Shown here piece by piece: positions 1 to 7,039 of a stretch of 64,000 nucleotides of DNA. A program made the translations under genes and the position numbers. How positions within the stretch are numbered: position 1 is the first letter of the stretch; every line of letters starts with the position of its first letter. The stretch lies in the NCBI RefSeq assembly GCF_001420715.1, contig NZ_LJJC01000006.1, positions 198,548 through 262,547 on the forward strand. Reading direction: 5' to 3'. Origin of the DNA: Heyndrickxia shackletonii (GTDB lineage Bacteria; Bacillota; Bacilli; Bacillales; Bacillaceae_C). Below the pieces are notes generated by a model, which saw only the letters and a program-made list of their open reading frames with translations, had not been told where the DNA came from and did no database searches.

Positions 1-156
1 CAATCCGAGAGCATGGAACATTTGGTAGGTAACACCTGTTTTCCAAACCTCTAAATATTTCTCCGGAATTTTCCCTTCCAATCCATGTGCTCCGAACGCA
101 CCTAATGCAACCGCTAAAAAGGCATTAATAGCTCCTATAATAACAAAGGCTTTCAT
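1..156 (-). CDS. ywdK: YwdK-like DUF423 membrane protein, 5' part only
   Basis: The first 52 codons of a gene that runs off the left edge of the window. The start is ATG at 154-156, with a TAAGGAGTG ribosome-binding site just upstream. The peptide starts [20 protein letters not shown] and continues [20 protein letters not shown], which is the N-terminal pattern of the small DUF423 membrane proteins (B. subtilis YwdK): a hydrophobic helix over residues 3-20, then a conserved GAFGAHGL motif. The function of DUF423 is unknown. The gene lies 54 bp downstream of ywdI on the same strand, as in the B. subtilis ywd cluster, which supports the assignment. Confidence 0.85.
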   Translation of the reverse strand, partial: MKAFVIIGAINAFLAVALGAFGAHGLEGKIPEKYLEVWKTGVTYQMFHALGL

Positions 157-210
157 GTTAACACTCCTTATCTCTCTATTTATTCTTCATTTATTGTAAG
201 AGAAGCCGTA

Positions 211-480
211 TTAAAAATCAAAAATAGAATCCCCATTTGAACCGTCATCAGTCTTTAAAGGCTGCGATTTTTCATACGTTAGAGTAGTTGTTGGTGCAGG
301 ATTTACATGGTGAGAAATATCCGCTGCAGTTTCGGCTCCCTGTTCCAGAATTAATTCACATAATGTCTTGATCGTATATACATGCTGTTTTTGCTTGCTG
401 GAATCATGCAGTTGTTTTGCTTTCAGAACTTCTTCTTCTATTTTTTTCAAAAGAGAATGATTTGAGATTGTCACTTTCAT
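211..480 (-). CDS. ywdI: YwdI family protein (DUF5327)
   Basis: An 89-residue soluble protein without signal peptide or membrane segment. The N-terminal 60 residues are predicted helical and charged (KKIEEEVLKAKQLHD), followed by a Leu/Cys segment (TIKTLCELILEQ) and a Ser/Thr/Asp-rich tail ending DSIFDF. Length and sequence fit the YwdI family, whose function is not known. ywdK follows on the same strand, as in B. subtilis. The family name rests on remembered similarity and synteny, not on a motif with known chemistry. Confidence 0.75.
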   Translation of the reverse strand: MKVTISNHSLLKKIEEEVLKAKQLHDSSKQKQHVYTIKTLCELILEQGAETAADISHHVNPAPTTTLTYEKSQPLKTDDGSNGDSIFDF

Positions 481-544
481 TATCTCCTTACCTGTATATT
501 ACTCTCATCTTACCATATTTCCTCTTCTCTCTCTAAATTCGACA

Positions 545-560
545 TGTTTCACGTGAAACA
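545..560. promoter_or_regulatory. parS site, ParB/Spo0J-binding palindrome
   Basis: TGTTTCACGTGAAACA is an exact match to the bacterial parS consensus. The perfect palindrome extends to 22 bp (542-563). It lies between the divergent ywdI and general stress protein genes. ParB (Spo0J) loads at parS as a CTP-dependent clamp, spreads, and recruits SMC for origin segregation. parS sites cluster near the replication origin, so this window is probably origin-proximal. Confidence 0.93.
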
Positions 561-590
561 TGTTAATAATTGTCGTTTTAAAAAATATAT

Positions 591-616
591 GTTTATCCAT
601 ATGGTAAACAGGTTAT
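591..616 (+). promoter_or_regulatory. Probable sigma-B promoter
   Basis: GTTTAT (591-596), 14 bp, GGTTAT (611-616). Each hexamer is one base off the sigma-B consensus (GTTTAA, 12-15 bp, GGGTAT). A general stress protein gene starts 48 bp further on, which fits. A short hairpin (GAGGTG 631-636 with CACCTC 642-647) lies in the leader directly before the AAGGAGGAG ribosome-binding site and could influence translation. Confidence 0.6.
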
Positions 617-664
617 ATACATAATAATTCGAGGTGACAAGCACCTCACAAAGGAGGAGATTTT

Positions 665-1018
665 ATGTATACAGTAAAAGTTGCAGAAAATGGACTTGCC
701 GCATCCAACCTAGTGAGTGAATTGCAAAACCAAGGATACCAAAAAGAAGATGTTTATATTTTTGCTCATGAAAAAGGGCGCTCGAAGGATTTAACAGATG
801 CTACGCATACAGGAAGCGTCGGTATCGAGGAACAAGGCGTTCTAGATTCCTTTGGAAATGTGTTTAAAAAACGTGGGGATGAGCTCCGTTCCAAAATGCA
901 TTCACTTGGATTAAGTAAAATGGAGGCGGAAAAATATGAGGAAGTGCTCGACGAAGGGAAATTAGTTGTCATTGCTTCTGAAGAGCGTTTAGATGAACCT
1001 CCTTATACTATAATTTAA
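665..1018 (+). CDS. General stress protein, YflT/GSP17M domain
   Basis: A 117-residue protein made almost wholly of a YflT-type domain (residues 2-112). It begins MYTVKVAENGLAASNLVSEL and contains the GYQKEDVYIFAHEKGRS strand-turn-helix and a C-terminal KYEEVLDEGKLVVIASE stretch typical of the GSP17M/YflT family. Members are sigma-B-controlled stress proteins in Bacillus; their biochemical role is not known. The ATG has a strong AAGGAGGAG site. The upstream sigma-B-like promoter supports stress control. No membrane segment is seen. A family A repeat begins five bases after the stop codon. Confidence 0.85.
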   Translation: MYTVKVAENGLAASNLVSELQNQGYQKEDVYIFAHEKGRSKDLTDATHTGSVGIEEQGVLDSFGNVFKKRGDELRSKMHSLGLSKMEAEKYEEVLDEGKLVVIASEERLDEPPYTII

Positions 1019-1020
1019 TT

Positions 1021-1215
1021 AGAAAAGCGCGGGGCGTCGCAGCTTTACGTACGAATTTTATAGTCATAGAGCTGAGGTAGTTCACTAGATTGTGAAATTA
1101 TCTCTTAAAACCTAATATCCCTTACCCGCAGGGAGAAGACAGGGAAATCCGATGCTGGAGCTAGACAAAAACTTGTAAAATTATTTATTTGATAATAGGC
1201 TTATACTTTCTGGTT
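1021..1215 (+). repeat. Dispersed repeat family A, copy 1
   Basis: Begins TTAGAAAAGCGCGG and ends near GATGCTGGAGCTAGACA, followed by the shared AT-rich tail (ATTATTTATT..TTATACTTTC). It shares order and spacing of motifs with copies near 7213, 10974, 24607, 28738 and 43869: a TAAGAAAAGCGC head, an ACGNATTT motif, a GGAGAAGACRGRGAAATCCG block and a GGAGCTAGACAA end. No coding potential is seen. This and the terminator fill the gap before moeB. Confidence 0.7.
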
Positions 1216-1227
1216 AGTATTAAAAAT

Positions 1228-1253
1228 TAGCGGTCCTTTCAGCAGGACCGCTA
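1228..1253 (-). terminator. Terminator of the mobA-moeB operon
   Basis: Stem TAGCGGTCCT/AGGACCGCTA with a 6-base loop, followed on the minus strand by AATTTTTAA. It lies directly after the moeB stop codon. Confidence 0.85.
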
Positions 1254-1258
1254 TACAC

Positions 1259-2275
1259 TTATCCTATTAAAGAGTGGTACACTTTCTTCGCCATTGCCAC
1301 ATCATTTGTTCCATGAATTAAGGCCCTTCCATCCTTAAACAAAACCATTCTGTAATCTCCCTTCAACACCGATACAAGATAAGGATTCCCACTAACCTCA
1401 TATCCAGCTTTTCTCCATTGAATCGTAAGACCCTCTATAGAAATATTCGAACAGCCAGATGGCCTAATTTGAACCGTATTTCTTCCGCATAAAACGGCTG
1501 TTTTTGTGGCTACCTCATAATGAAGGTTTGGATAGGTTGGATGATGTCCACATGTATAACAATCGGGATTTTTGGTTGCATCTGCTTTAATAGAAAGAGT
1601 CTGATTTTGCCACAAGTCAAAAGTTACATAGGTATTTCTCAACGCATTATTATTTTCCGATAAAATTTTTAACGCTTCAGCAGTTTGATATGCCGTAACC
1701 ATTTGTACGGTAGGCGCTATAATGCCAACTGTATCACATGTTTGTCCATTCATCGGCAATTTCTTCATTAAACATTGCAAACATGGAGTCTCTCCCGGAA
1801 TGATGGTAAAAGCAGAGCCAAAGCTTCCCACACATGAACCAAATATCCAAGGAATGCGAAACTTATGGGCGATATCATTCATGATAAAACGTGTCTCAAA
1901 GTTGTCTGTACCATCCATGATTAAATCCATATCAGGAGCTACACTTTCTAATAGCTGTGCGTCCGCTTCCCCTACAATGGACCCGACATCCACATCTTGG
2001 TTAATTTCATTAAGTCTTTTTTTTGCCGCTTCTGCCTTCGGTACTCGTTCCTGTGCATCTCTTTCCGAGTACAAAAGCTGACGTTGTAAATTGCTTTCCT
2101 CCACATAATCCCGGTCAATGATGGTTAATTTTCCAACACCCGCTCTGGTCAAAGTTTCAGCAATAGCAGATCCTAGCGCGCCCATCCCTACAATTAATAC
2201 ATGCTTCTTTCTTATCTTTTCCTGTCCATCAATTCCAATAGGAGAAAACAAAGTTTGCCGTGAATATCGATTCAT
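1259..2275 (-). CDS. moeB: MoeB/ThiF-type sulfur carrier adenylyltransferase
   Basis: An E1-like enzyme that uses ATP to adenylate the C-terminal Gly of a MoaD/ThiS carrier. Visible in order: the RYSRQ arginine motif at residues 3-7, the Rossmann loop VGMGALGSA near 29-37, the IDRDYVEESNLQRQ segment that contacts ATP, and zinc-type cysteine pairs CLQC near 172 and CYTC near 240. A C-terminal extension of about 85 residues is usual in Bacillus MoeB/ThiF proteins. An in-frame start exists at 2293, overlapping the moaD stop as ATGA. ATG 2275 is preferred because AAGGAAG lies 7 bases upstream. It is the last gene of the molybdopterin operon, so MoaD is the likely substrate; a second role with ThiS cannot be excluded. 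Confidence 0.88.
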   Translation of the reverse strand: MNRYSRQTLFSPIGIDGQEKIRKKHVLIVGMGALGSAIAETLTRAGVGKLTIIDRDYVEESNLQRQLLYSERDAQERVPKAEAAKKRLNEINQDVDVGSIVGEADAQLLESVAPDMDLIMDGTDNFETRFIMNDIAHKFRIPWIFGSCVGSFGSAFTIIPGETPCLQCLMKKLPMNGQTCDTVGIIAPTVQMVTAYQTAEALKILSENNNALRNTYVTFDLWQNQTLSIKADATKNPDCYTCGHHPTYPNLHYEVATKTAVLCGRNTVQIRPSGCSNISIEGLTIQWRKAGYEVSGNPYLVSVLKGDYRMVLFKDGRALIHGTNDVAMAKKVYHSLIG

Positions 2276-2289
2276 AAGCGTACTTCCTT

Positions 2290-2523
2290 TCAACCCCCGC
2301 TGACTGGCGGGATCAGAGCGACAACATCACCTTTACGGATAATCTCTTCATCATTTACGAATTCTTCATTAATTGCGACCATAATGCTATCTAATTCATC
2401 GAAAGAATAAGATTCCTTTAAAACTCTTTTTAATTCTTTTACCGATTTACCTTCTATATCAACATTTATTTCTTGCTTCCCCGCTTGATCACGAAGCTTT
2501 GCAAAAAGTAGCAGTTTAATCAT
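2290..2523 (-). CDS. moaD: Molybdopterin synthase small subunit MoaD
   Basis: A 77-residue ubiquitin-fold sulfur carrier ending in the diagnostic Gly-Gly (ALIPPVSGG), whose last Gly is adenylated by MoeB and then thiocarboxylated. The sequence starts MIKLLLFAKLRDQAGK. A longer frame opens at 2550, but start 2523 gives the usual MoaD length and has GGAGAGG 9 bases upstream. It overlaps the end of moaE by 8 bp, showing translational coupling. MoaD and MoaE together convert cyclic pyranopterin monophosphate to molybdopterin. Confidence 0.92.
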   Translation of the reverse strand: MIKLLLFAKLRDQAGKQEINVDIEGKSVKELKRVLKESYSFDELDSIMVAINEEFVNDEEIIRKGDVVALIPPVSGG

Positions 2524-2980
2524 GGAGTTCATCCTCTCCTGGCTTTCCATCTGTATATTTTTTTGTTCCTAATTGGTTGCCTACCCACTCTTCCCCATCA
2601 TCCCAATGTTCTTTTTTCCAAATAGGAACGATTTCCTTTATTCGTTCAATCGCGTATCTATTTGCCTCATAGCTTTCTGCTCGATGAGGAGTAGAAACGG
2701 CAATGACCACGGCAATATCGGTAATCTTTAATCTGCCGATACGATGTGTGATTGCTGTTTTCGTCCCTGGCCATTTTTCAGCTATTTCGTTTCCAATTTC
2801 CTCAAGTTTTTTGAGTGCCATCGATTCATATGCTTCATATTCAAGATATAAAGTACGTCTGCCGTGAGTAAGTTCCCGGACAGTCCCTATAAAAGTAGTG
2901 ATAGCCCCAGCTTCCCTTCGTACCACTTTTTGCACTATTTTTTCTATCTCAATTGGATCCTTCGTGATTTGAAAATTCAT
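2516..2980 (-). CDS. moaE: Molybdopterin synthase catalytic subunit MoaE
   Basis: 154 residues, the usual MoaE length. Family motifs are visible: GAITTFIGTVRELTHGR near 26-42, the LEYEAYESMALKKLEEI block, THRIGRLKITDIAVVIAVSTPHR in the centre with the catalytic-site Arg/His region, and the C-terminal PIWKKEHWDDGEEWV motif with the active-site Lys. It transfers sulfur from MoaD thiocarboxylate into the pterin. It sits 10 bp downstream of mobA and overlaps moaD. Confidence 0.94.
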   Translation of the reverse strand: MNFQITKDPIEIEKIVQKVVRREAGAITTFIGTVRELTHGRRTLYLEYEAYESMALKKLEEIGNEIAEKWPGTKTAITHRIGRLKITDIAVVIAVSTPHRAESYEANRYAIERIKEIVPIWKKEHWDDGEEWVGNQLGTKKYTDGKPGEDELHD

Positions 2981-2990
2981 TCTATCACCT

Positions 2991-3602
2991 CTAGAGCTTG
3001 TTGATATTCTGATAAAATTCTAAAGCTTTTTGATAATCTTCCAATGTATTCAAATTCCATAAGCAATATTCCCACTCAACCTGCAATTCTTCCGGAATAT
3101 CTTGTTTTTCTATAATTTTAGCATTCACTTCATTTAAAAGATGTGACATTTTTCGCTTTCCATTTAAAAGATTTTCTTTAATGAAGGGCTGAATTCTTTT
3201 ATGGTAGGCTCCAAATAGAGGATGAACTCTTCCTTGATGTGAAGGAATAACAGCGTCCACTCCGCTATTCTTTAATTCTCTTATTAAATATTCTCCTATT
3301 TTTCGAGATACGAACGGCATATCACAGGCTATAAATAAACAAAAGTCTTCATCAGCTACATCTATACCTGTATAAATACCTGCCAAAGGACCCTCACCCC
3401 TAAATTCCGGCACATCCGGAAATATAGAAAGATCCAGTTCATTATATATTTCAGGTATATTCGCAATAATAATGATTTCTTCTGAAATAGGAGTAAATTC
3501 CTCTGCTATTCTCTTAATAATACTTTTTCCCCCTATAGGAAGTAACGCTTTATTTTTCCCCATTCTGCTGGATTTTCCACCGGCTAAAATAATGGTTTTC
3601 AT
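2991..3602 (-). CDS. mobA: Molybdenum cofactor guanylyltransferase MobA
   Basis: 203 residues. The N-terminal nucleotidyltransferase signature LAGGKSSRMGKNKALLPIGG lies at residues 6-25 (GTP binding by the GG..S.RMG..K loop). The FIACDMPFVS motif near 93-102 carries the metal-binding Asp. It joins GMP to molybdopterin to make the bis-MGD cofactor used by DMSO-reductase family enzymes such as formate dehydrogenase or nitrate reductase, none of which lies in the window. It starts 5 bp after the upstream VOC gene, so the two are very likely co-transcribed. Confidence 0.92.
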   Translation of the reverse strand: MKTIILAGGKSSRMGKNKALLPIGGKSIIKRIAEEFTPISEEIIIIANIPEIYNELDLSIFPDVPEFRGEGPLAGIYTGIDVADEDFCLFIACDMPFVSRKIGEYLIRELKNSGVDAVIPSHQGRVHPLFGAYHKRIQPFIKENLLNGKRKMSHLLNEVNAKIIEKQDIPEELQVEWEYCLWNLNTLEDYQKALEFYQNINKL

Positions 3603-3607
3603 CTAAA

Positions 3608-4006
3608 TTACTCCCCTTCCACAGGTGCCACTAATTCCACCTTAATACGGTCCGGATCCTCAAAATACAAGGCATAATGGGATGGCCCTCCTGCAAACGG
3701 ATGGCGATCCGAATACAGAATGTTTATCCCTCTTTCCTGTAGCTCCAATGTAATATCATCGACCTGTTGCCTTGATTTTGCACAAAAAGCAAGATGATTT
3801 AGCCCAACCCTCGAGCGATGATATGGGATATCCAGATACTTTTCATCGGCCTGAACAAATACGATATATGTGGACGTAGCCTTCCAACTAATCCCCTTGT
3901 CCCACTTTTGATAGACCTGGTAATCTAATTTCGTTAAAAGCCAATCCCAAAATTTTATTGTTTTATTGAGATCCGATACATATATTTCGATATGGTGAAG
4001 CATCAT
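3608..4006 (-). CDS. VOC-fold (glyoxalase/dioxygenase superfamily) protein
   Basis: 132 residues with two beta-alpha-beta-beta-beta modules. The first starts LHHIEIYVSDLNKTIKFWDWLL with a candidate metal His (HHIEI). The second contains GLNHLAFCAKSRQQVDDI and ends with YALYFEDPDRIKVELVAP, where ED.DR..VE supplies the Glu metal ligand. Substrate cannot be told from sequence. It is the first gene of the transcription unit leading into mobA (5 bp gap). A link to molybdenum cofactor work is only suggested by position. Two tandem ATG codons are possible starts. Confidence 0.8.
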   Translation of the reverse strand: MMLHHIEIYVSDLNKTIKFWDWLLTKLDYQVYQKWDKGISWKATSTYIVFVQADEKYLDIPYHRSRVGLNHLAFCAKSRQQVDDITLELQERGINILYSDRHPFAGGPSHYALYFEDPDRIKVELVAPVEGE

Positions 4007-4266
4007 ATTTTCCCCTTTACAATATTAACTATTATTTATTTCTATAGTGAGAGGAATAGTACCTTCCTTTCATTTAACTTTTACAGAGTTCTGAATTTAG
4101 TGCTTTTAATGTAACCATTATTTCATGCAAGTTCCACACGTTTTTGTTCCCGCTTTCCTTCTCGATCTGGTTTTGGGCACGATACTTCTTCTACTGTTTC
4201 CGATTCTCTGTTATAGACTTGTATTTGTGCACAAAGTCATCCATTAATAATGGTTATCCTAAAGAG
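4007..4266. other. Intergenic gap with a short unexplained open frame
   Basis: No gene is recognised. On the minus strand a frame of about 35 codons without a start codon (around 4130-4235) is rich in charged residues (NRESETVEEVSCPKPDREGK). It could be the end of a decayed gene or chance. Confidence 0.3.
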
Positions 4267-4297
4267 AAAAAAGCTTAGCAGCATACTAAGCTTTTTT
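4267..4297. terminator. Terminator after rsgA
   Basis: Stem AAAAAAGCTTAG/CTAAGCTTTTTT with a 7-base loop and T tracts on both strands. It serves the minus-strand rsgA gene that ends at 4307. Confidence 0.85.
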
Positions 4298-4306
4298 ATA
4301 CATCCA

Positions 4307-5365
4307 TTAATACTTTATCTTCTTCTGACCATTAGAGATTTGTTTCCATTTTGCTTTTTCCGCTAACGCCGCCCGCTGATTTTCTTTTCTTTCTATATAA
4401 GCAAGCTCTTTTTGCAGTTTTACATAGCTATTATATCGGTCAATATCCAAAGTTCCGTCAGAAATCGCTTGTTGGATAGCACACCCAGGTTCCTTTTTAT
4501 GTTTACAATCTCTAAATTTACAATGCTCCGCTAAAGATTCTACATCCGAGAAGCTTTGGCTTAGACCCTCATCCGCTTCCCAAAGCTGCAATTCTCGCAT
4601 CCCTGGAGTATCGATTAATATACCACCATGTTCAAGAACGATTAATTCCCGATGAGTTGTCGTATGACGCCCACGATCATCACCTTCCCGAACCTCTTTT
4701 ACCTGTTGTTTATGGTGACCGATCAATGTATTGGTCAACGTCGATTTTCCAACACCCGAGGATCCAAGTAAAGCAATCGTTTGCCCCTCATGAAGATACG
4801 GAGAAAGCTGGTCTATCCCAATATTTTTTTCCGCGCTGATCGGAAGAATTGGAATTCCGAATGCCACGGTTTCTACTTCAGCAATCTTTTCATCTATATC
4901 CTCACATAAATCAGCTTTACTCAAAATAATAACGGGATTTGCACCACTTTCCCAGGCAGACAAAATATAGCGTTCAATTCGTCGCACATTGAAATCTGCA
5001 TTTAAAGCATTTACTAAAAAGATTGTATCAACATTTGATGCTACAATTTGTTCTTCTGTTGTCTGACCGGCAACCTTTCTGGAGAATTTACTTTTGCGAG
5101 GCAGGACAGCATGAATCGTAGCCTTCTGTTCTTCCGGACGTGCTGAAATTACAACCCAATCCCCTACAGCAGGATAATCTCCACGATCCAGCGCATTAAA
5201 ACGCATTTTTCCAGAAATTTCACCTAAAAGCTCTCCATATTCCGTTAATACCCTGTAAATTTTTTTATGTTCAAGCGCGATTCTGCCAACCTCATATCCT
5301 TGTTCCTTAAACTGCAAAAATTCCTCTTCAAAAAATTCATTCCAACCTAATGTTTTTAAATTCAA
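4307..5365 (-). CDS. rsgA: Circularly permuted GTPase RsgA, long form
   Basis: Ribosome-assembly GTPase acting on the 30S subunit. 352 residues, longer than the roughly 298 of the rsgA beside prkC in Bacillus, so probably the second paralogue. Domain order: an OB fold (about 35-105), then the permuted GTPase with the NKxD-equivalent LSKADL near 150 before the P-loop GSSGVGKSTL near 200, the switch sequence GRHTTTHREL, DTPGMREL, and a C-terminal zinc knuckle (CKFRDCKHKKEPGCAI) with Cys/His spacing of the family. The start is TTG at 5363-5365 with GGAGG 8 bases upstream; no better ATG exists. A family B repeat lies directly upstream. Confidence 0.9.
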   Translation of the reverse strand: MNLKTLGWNEFFEEEFLQFKEQGYEVGRIALEHKKIYRVLTEYGELLGEISGKMRFNALDRGDYPAVGDWVVISARPEEQKATIHAVLPRKSKFSRKVAGQTTEEQIVASNVDTIFLVNALNADFNVRRIERYILSAWESGANPVIILSKADLCEDIDEKIAEVETVAFGIPILPISAEKNIGIDQLSPYLHEGQTIALLGSSGVGKSTLTNTLIGHHKQQVKEVREGDDRGRHTTTHRELIVLEHGGILIDTPGMRELQLWEADEGLSQSFSDVESLAEHCKFRDCKHKKEPGCAIQQAISDGTLDIDRYNSYVKLQKELAYIERKENQRAALAEKAKWKQISNGQKKIKY

Positions 5366-5390
5366 ATGTGATTCCTCCGTTTTTTATAAT

Positions 5391-5555
5391 AAGGCTGTTT
5401 TCACAATATTTGTTGCTTTCGTCATTAGTTATAAATCCTAAGTAGGCTTGGTTTCGGGGCATCTTTTCTTACCAATTTTATTGATTTTTAACTTAAATAA
5501 GGCTGTTACTTAGAATTTCGTATACAAAAGCAATAAAGTTTAAGAAAAGAGCCTT
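5391..5555 (+). repeat. Dispersed repeat family B, copy 1 (MITE-like, 165 bp)
   Basis: The ends are inverted: the left end AAGGCTGTTTTC and the reverse complement of the right end AAGGCTCTTTTC continue with TTTRTTGCTTTYG, giving about 24 matches in 31 bases. The middle contains TAAATCCTAAGTAGGCTTGG then TTTCGGGGCATCTTTTC. Related copies lie near 7050, 41801, 48125 and 53021. It has no open frame. The structure suggests a small non-autonomous element, but no clear target duplication was found. Confidence 0.65.
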
Positions 5556-5568
5556 AGGTAAAAAAAAT

Positions 5569-5588
5569 AAACCGTGTGAACACGGTTT
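5569..5588 (-). terminator. Terminator, distal
   Basis: Stem AAACCGTG/CACGGTTT with a 4-base loop, followed on the minus strand by ATTTTTTTT. It ends transcripts from the small gene at 5682-5765. Confidence 0.75.
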
Positions 5589-5626
5589 TGTTGAAAAAAG
5601 GGTATATTACACCCTAATAATATAAA

Positions 5627-5658
5627 AACCATGAGCCTTTAAGTGACAGCCCATGGTT
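5627..5658 (-). terminator. Hairpin after the small peptide gene
   Basis: Stem AACCATG/CATGGTT with a partly paired 18-base interior, followed on the minus strand by TTTTAT. Probably a first, weaker terminator before the hairpin at 5569-5588. Confidence 0.5.
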
Positions 5659-5681
5659 AAATAACATGAATAATATGTTGC

Positions 5682-5765
5682 CTAACGCTTATTCGTACAC
5701 ATTACATTTTCCATGGACTGCATTATGAAATTAAATTGATTCGTCATATATACATTTGCGTTCAT
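5682..5765 (-). CDS. Small peptide of 27 residues, unknown function
   Basis: Peptide MNANVYMTNQFNFIMQSMEN then VMCTNKR. It starts at ATG 5765 with an excellent AAAGGAGG site 8 bases upstream, and is followed by one or two hairpins, so it looks like an independent short transcription unit. It is rich in Met, Asn and Phe, has one Cys near the end and no clear membrane helix. I do not recognise a family. The good translation start and terminators argue for a real gene, but coding by chance over 28 codons cannot be ruled out. Confidence 0.45.
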   Translation of the reverse strand: MNANVYMTNQFNFIMQSMENVMCTNKR

Positions 5766-5887
5766 AATACATACCTCCTTTGGAAAATGTTTGATTTACA
5801 AGCATATTGTAAACGTTTCATTTAAGAAAGTAAAGTCATTTTCGAAAAATAAAAATAATTTTTTACTAGATGTATAGTTTGCTAAAT

Positions 5888-5966
5888 CATTGTCCATAAT
5901 GGTGATAGACGATGAAACCCCCTCTTGTGGAGAGTGACCTTTATAAAAGGACACCCTCTTTTTTTT
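5888..5966 (+). promoter_or_regulatory. Leader-like RNA with terminator upstream of pdxK
   Basis: A 7-bp stem CATTGTC (5888-5894)/GACGATG (5908-5914), then AAACCCC, then a terminator: GAG.GTG/CAC.CTC closing CCTTT/AAAGG (5930-5958) with eight T. CTCT at 5922-5925 could pair with AGAG at 5931-5934, which would break the base of the terminator. That is the layout of an attenuator or small riboswitch, but the sequence matches no class I know. pdxK begins 190 bases later. Confidence 0.4.
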
Positions 5967-6074
5967 GCCCAATTATTTATCTCTTTTGATCCCTGTCCAT
6001 CTCCAAGTGAAATTGGAACTTCAAATTTCACCAGCGCTTCCGCTTTTCTTGTTTCCATTGTTTTTCAAAAAATT

Positions 6075-6103
6075 TTGGTTTATTCTAATGTAGATAGTAC
6101 ATA
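6075..6103 (+). promoter_or_regulatory. Candidate sigma-A promoter of pdxK
   Basis: TTGGTT (6075-6080), 17 bp, TACATA (6098-6103), about 50 bp before the pdxK start. Each box is a partial match. It would bypass the terminator at 5930-5966. Confidence 0.35.
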
Positions 6104-6154
6104 TTATTCATTCAAATAGTATTTCATCATTGGTAATGGAGGAGGAATCGTAAT

Positions 6155-6970
6155 ATGACATTGAAAAAGACCTTTACTCTTGCTGGATCTGATTCAAGCG
6201 GTGGTGCAGGGCTCCAAGCTGATTTGAAAACATTCCAAGAATTAGGCGTTTATGGTATGACTGCCATTACATCGATTGTAACAATGGATCCTAAAAATGA
6301 TTGGCATCATAATGTTTTTCCTATTGATGTAAAAACCGTTGAACCACAATTAGAAACCATTTTGTCTGTTGGCATCGATGCAATGAAAACCGGTATGCTT
6401 GGTTCTGTTGACATTATCGAACTTGCAGCAAAAAAAATTGATGAGCATAAACTGGATAAAGTGGTCATTGACCCTGTTATGGTTTGTAAAGGGGAAGATG
6501 AGGTATTACAACCAGAAAACACAGAAGCAATGCGCGATCTGTTATTACCACGTGCTACTGTTGTAACTCCTAATCTTTTTGAAGCATGGCAATTAGCCAA
6601 AACAGGTCCTATTAAAACCATTGATGATATGAAAGAAGCAGCTGTTAAAATTCATGAGTTGGGTGCAAAAAATGTTGTCATTAAAGGCGGCAAACAACTA
6701 AATCATGATAAAGCTGTAGACTTATTCTATGATGGAACAGAATTCACTCTTCTTGAGAAGGAAAAATTAGAAACAACTTATAATCATGGTGCAGGCTGTA
6801 CATTTGCGGCTGCCATTACGGCAGAGCTTGCAAAAGGTGCATCTGTTAAAGATGCTGTAACTACTGCAAAAGAATTTGTGACTGCAGCTATCGAACACGG
6901 CTTTAAGCTTAACCAATACGTTGGTCCAGTTATGCACGGAGCCTATACTCGCTTTGTTTCGACAAAGTAA
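6155..6970 (+). CDS. pdxK: Pyridoxine/hydroxymethylpyrimidine kinase PdxK
   Basis: A ribokinase-fold kinase of 271 residues, the same length as B. subtilis PdxK (formerly called ThiD/YwdB). It phosphorylates pyridoxine, pyridoxal and also HMP, feeding PLP salvage. Visible features: GSDSSGGAGLQADLKTF at residues 10-26 (substrate loop), VVIDPVMVCKG in the middle, VTPNLFEA, and the anion-hole/catalytic region YNHGAGCTFAAAI near 208-220, where GAGC has the Cys of the PdxK type and the catalytic Asp of ordinary ThiD (GTGD/GTGC) is replaced. ATG is preceded by GGAGGAGG. A terminator follows. The ywd-type neighbourhood supports the PdxK rather than ThiD assignment. Confidence 0.87.
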   Translation: MTLKKTFTLAGSDSSGGAGLQADLKTFQELGVYGMTAITSIVTMDPKNDWHHNVFPIDVKTVEPQLETILSVGIDAMKTGMLGSVDIIELAAKKIDEHKLDKVVIDPVMVCKGEDEVLQPENTEAMRDLLLPRATVVTPNLFEAWQLAKTGPIKTIDDMKEAAVKIHELGAKNVVIKGGKQLNHDKAVDLFYDGTEFTLLEKEKLETTYNHGAGCTFAAAITAELAKGASVKDAVTTAKEFVTAAIEHGFKLNQYVGPVMHGAYTRFVSTK

Positions 6971-6980
6971 AAAATATACC

Positions 6981-7007
6981 GCGGGTGGAATGACACCCGC
7001 TTTTTTT
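6981..7007 (+). terminator. Terminator of pdxK
   Basis: Stem GCGGGTG/CACCCGC, 6-base loop, then seven T. Confidence 0.92.
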
Positions 7008-7039
7008 GTTTTCGTATAAATTGTTTTTCTCTCTTTGTG

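Noticed and set aside
1722-2303. Plus-strand open frames across moeB
   Set aside because: They are complementary shadows of a well-supported conserved gene and have no ribosome-binding site. The same holds for the many antisense frames in murP, asnO, the ABC genes and dltA.
4130-4235. Small charged open frame between the VOC and rsgA genes
   Set aside because: No start codon or ribosome-binding site, and no recognisable family; noted only in the gap entry.
5808-5820. CcpA cre-like sequence TGTAAACGTTTCA
   Set aside because: It is one base shorter than the 14-base cre pattern, so the two halves are out of register.
5880-6154. TPP riboswitch before pdxK
   Set aside because: The CTGAGA and ACCTGATCTGG-type conserved blocks are absent.
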